A stretch of DNA of 6,736 bases from JBOGWY01 sp050694015 (GTDB lineage: Bacteria > Actinomycetota > CADDZG01 > WHSQ01): positions 1-6,736 of the forward strand of contig JBOGWY010000168.1 of the NCBI GenBank assembly GCA_050694015.1, given 5' to 3'. The notes under the pieces are model-generated. The model worked only from the letters and a program-made list of their open reading frames with translations. It made no database searches and was not told the origin of the DNA. A program made the translations under genes and the position numbers. Positions 6,120 to 6,736 of this stretch are shown one piece after another. Numbering within the stretch: position 1 is the stretch's first letter; each line of letters starts with the position of its first letter.

Positions 6120-6736
6120 CTACTCGAGCGACCGCGCGATCGCGAGCGCCTCTTCGAGGGAGGTGTTGAGCTCGAGCCGGTAGCTGACCGAACCGATCTG
6201 CCACAGAAGGGTCTTACCGGCGACGCGCGGCGCCGCGTGCGGCGGATAGAGATTGTGGGCGCCGTCGATCCAGAATCCCATCGTGTCGCCGAGCTCCACT
6301 GGAACCACGCTCGCGTTGCCCGCGACGAACTTCTTCTTGTACGTCAGAACCTCGTTGTCACCTTCGAACTGAGTGAACAGCGCACCGACGCCGGTCTCTG
6401 CCGCTTCGGGTAGATCATCTTGGGGCCGGTACACGAACGTGACCTCGCCGTTGTCGGCATACCGGTTGATGTAGATGTCGTCGGGGTCCCCGAGGCGTTG
6501 CGGGACCTTGAGGTCGAAGCCGACGTAGCTCTGAGCCTCGTCGAAGTCGACGCGCCGGCCCAGCGCGAGTTCGTTACTGACCGGTTCGTCGGGCGGATCG
6601 TCGAACGAGATGCGGATCCCGTCGATGCCGAGGAAGTCGGCGACCGCGCTGCGCGTGGTCGGAAGGGCCAGGATGGCGAGCGCGACGACCACTCCGGCGG
6701 CGGCCGCGACGTGTGTCGCCGGTCGCCGCCACCAGG
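6120..6736 (-). CDS. Anti-sigma-factor-type membrane protein with DUF4367-like domain, partial (N-terminus off the window)
   Basis: The frame stays open from the window edge (first full codon at 6734) to TAG at 6120, giving 204 visible residues; a GTG at 6692 is only an internal valine codon. The visible part opens with WWRRPATH, then a transmembrane helix (about 9-25, Ala/Val/Leu-rich), then TRSAVADFLGIDGIRI, a run I associate with the post-helix segment of actinobacterial anti-sigma factors. Arginines before the helix predict a cytoplasmic N-terminus and an outside C-terminus. The C-terminal part (GFWIDGAHNLY, LLWQIGSVSYRLEL, SLEEALAIARSLE) fits the DUF4367 pattern of a hydrophobic strand followed by a closing helix. 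By family knowledge such proteins hold an ECF sigma factor at the membrane through an N-terminal zinc-finger domain; that part is not visible, and neither is a sigma gene. The assignment rests on architecture and remembered family pattern. Confidence 0.65.
   Translation of the reverse strand, partial: WWRRPATHVAAAAGVVVALAILALPTTRSAVADFLGIDGIRISFDDPPDEPVSNELALGRRVDFDEAQSYVGFDLKVPQRLGDPDDIYINRYADNGEVTFVYRPQDDLPEAAETGVGALFTQFEGDNEVLTYKKKFVAGNASVVPVELGDTMGFWIDGAHNLYPPHAAPRVAGKTLLWQIGSVSYRLELNTSLEEALAIARSLE

Noticed and set aside
6120..6692. GTG at 6692 as the true start of the anti-sigma-type gene
   Set aside because: The frame stays open to the window edge, no good ribosome binding site precedes this GTG, and starting here would cut the transmembrane helix in two.

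Overview
The window is a four-gene stretch of a high-GC bacterial chromosome with every real gene on the minus strand, so transcription runs from position 6736 towards position 1. Gene order in that direction is: the end of a membrane-anchored anti-sigma-type protein (6736-6120), a 1125-residue DUF11-repeat surface protein with an LPXTG-type sorting signal (5907-2530), a secreted RTX-repeat protein of 505 residues (2444-927), and the start of a tandem paralogue of that protein (895-1), which runs off the window edge. The LPFTG sorting signal, Sec signal peptides on all three exported proteins, two GTG starts behind good Shine-Dalgarno sequences and the anti-sigma family all point to a monoderm Actinomycetota. 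I cannot place it to class; Acidimicrobiia or Thermoleophilia relatives are plausible from memory only.

Layout. 6120-6736 is the C-terminal 204 residues of a protein with one transmembrane helix and an extracytoplasmic DUF4367-like domain; its N-terminus, where an anti-sigma zinc finger would be expected, lies outside. A 212-base gap (5908-6119) follows and probably holds the promoter of the surface protein; it contains several short inverted repeats and a GGGACTTACGCCC element. The surface protein is a rod: signal peptide, Pro/Ala/Glu stalk, an unassigned disulfide-type domain, five DUF11 Ig-like repeats, one SpaA/Cna-B-like domain, then LPFTG, hydrophobic helix and arginine tail. Six bases after its stop codon is a perfect 13-bp inverted repeat (2481-2524), capped on the minus-strand RNA by a C(UUCG)G tetraloop. 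The RTX protein starts just past this hairpin, and its paralogue begins 31 bases after the RTX stop codon.

How they may work together (inference): an extracytoplasmic sigma/anti-sigma pair could control a cell-surface module made of one wall-anchored rod and two secreted proteins sharing an N-terminal domain with different C-terminal ends. The sequence shows exported proteins, shared architecture and common orientation; it does not show function. The most notable points are the tandem duplicate with a swapped tail, which starts with GTG and is easily missed, and the recurring Lys-Asp-Asn positions plus one cysteine pair in every Ig-like repeat of the rod.
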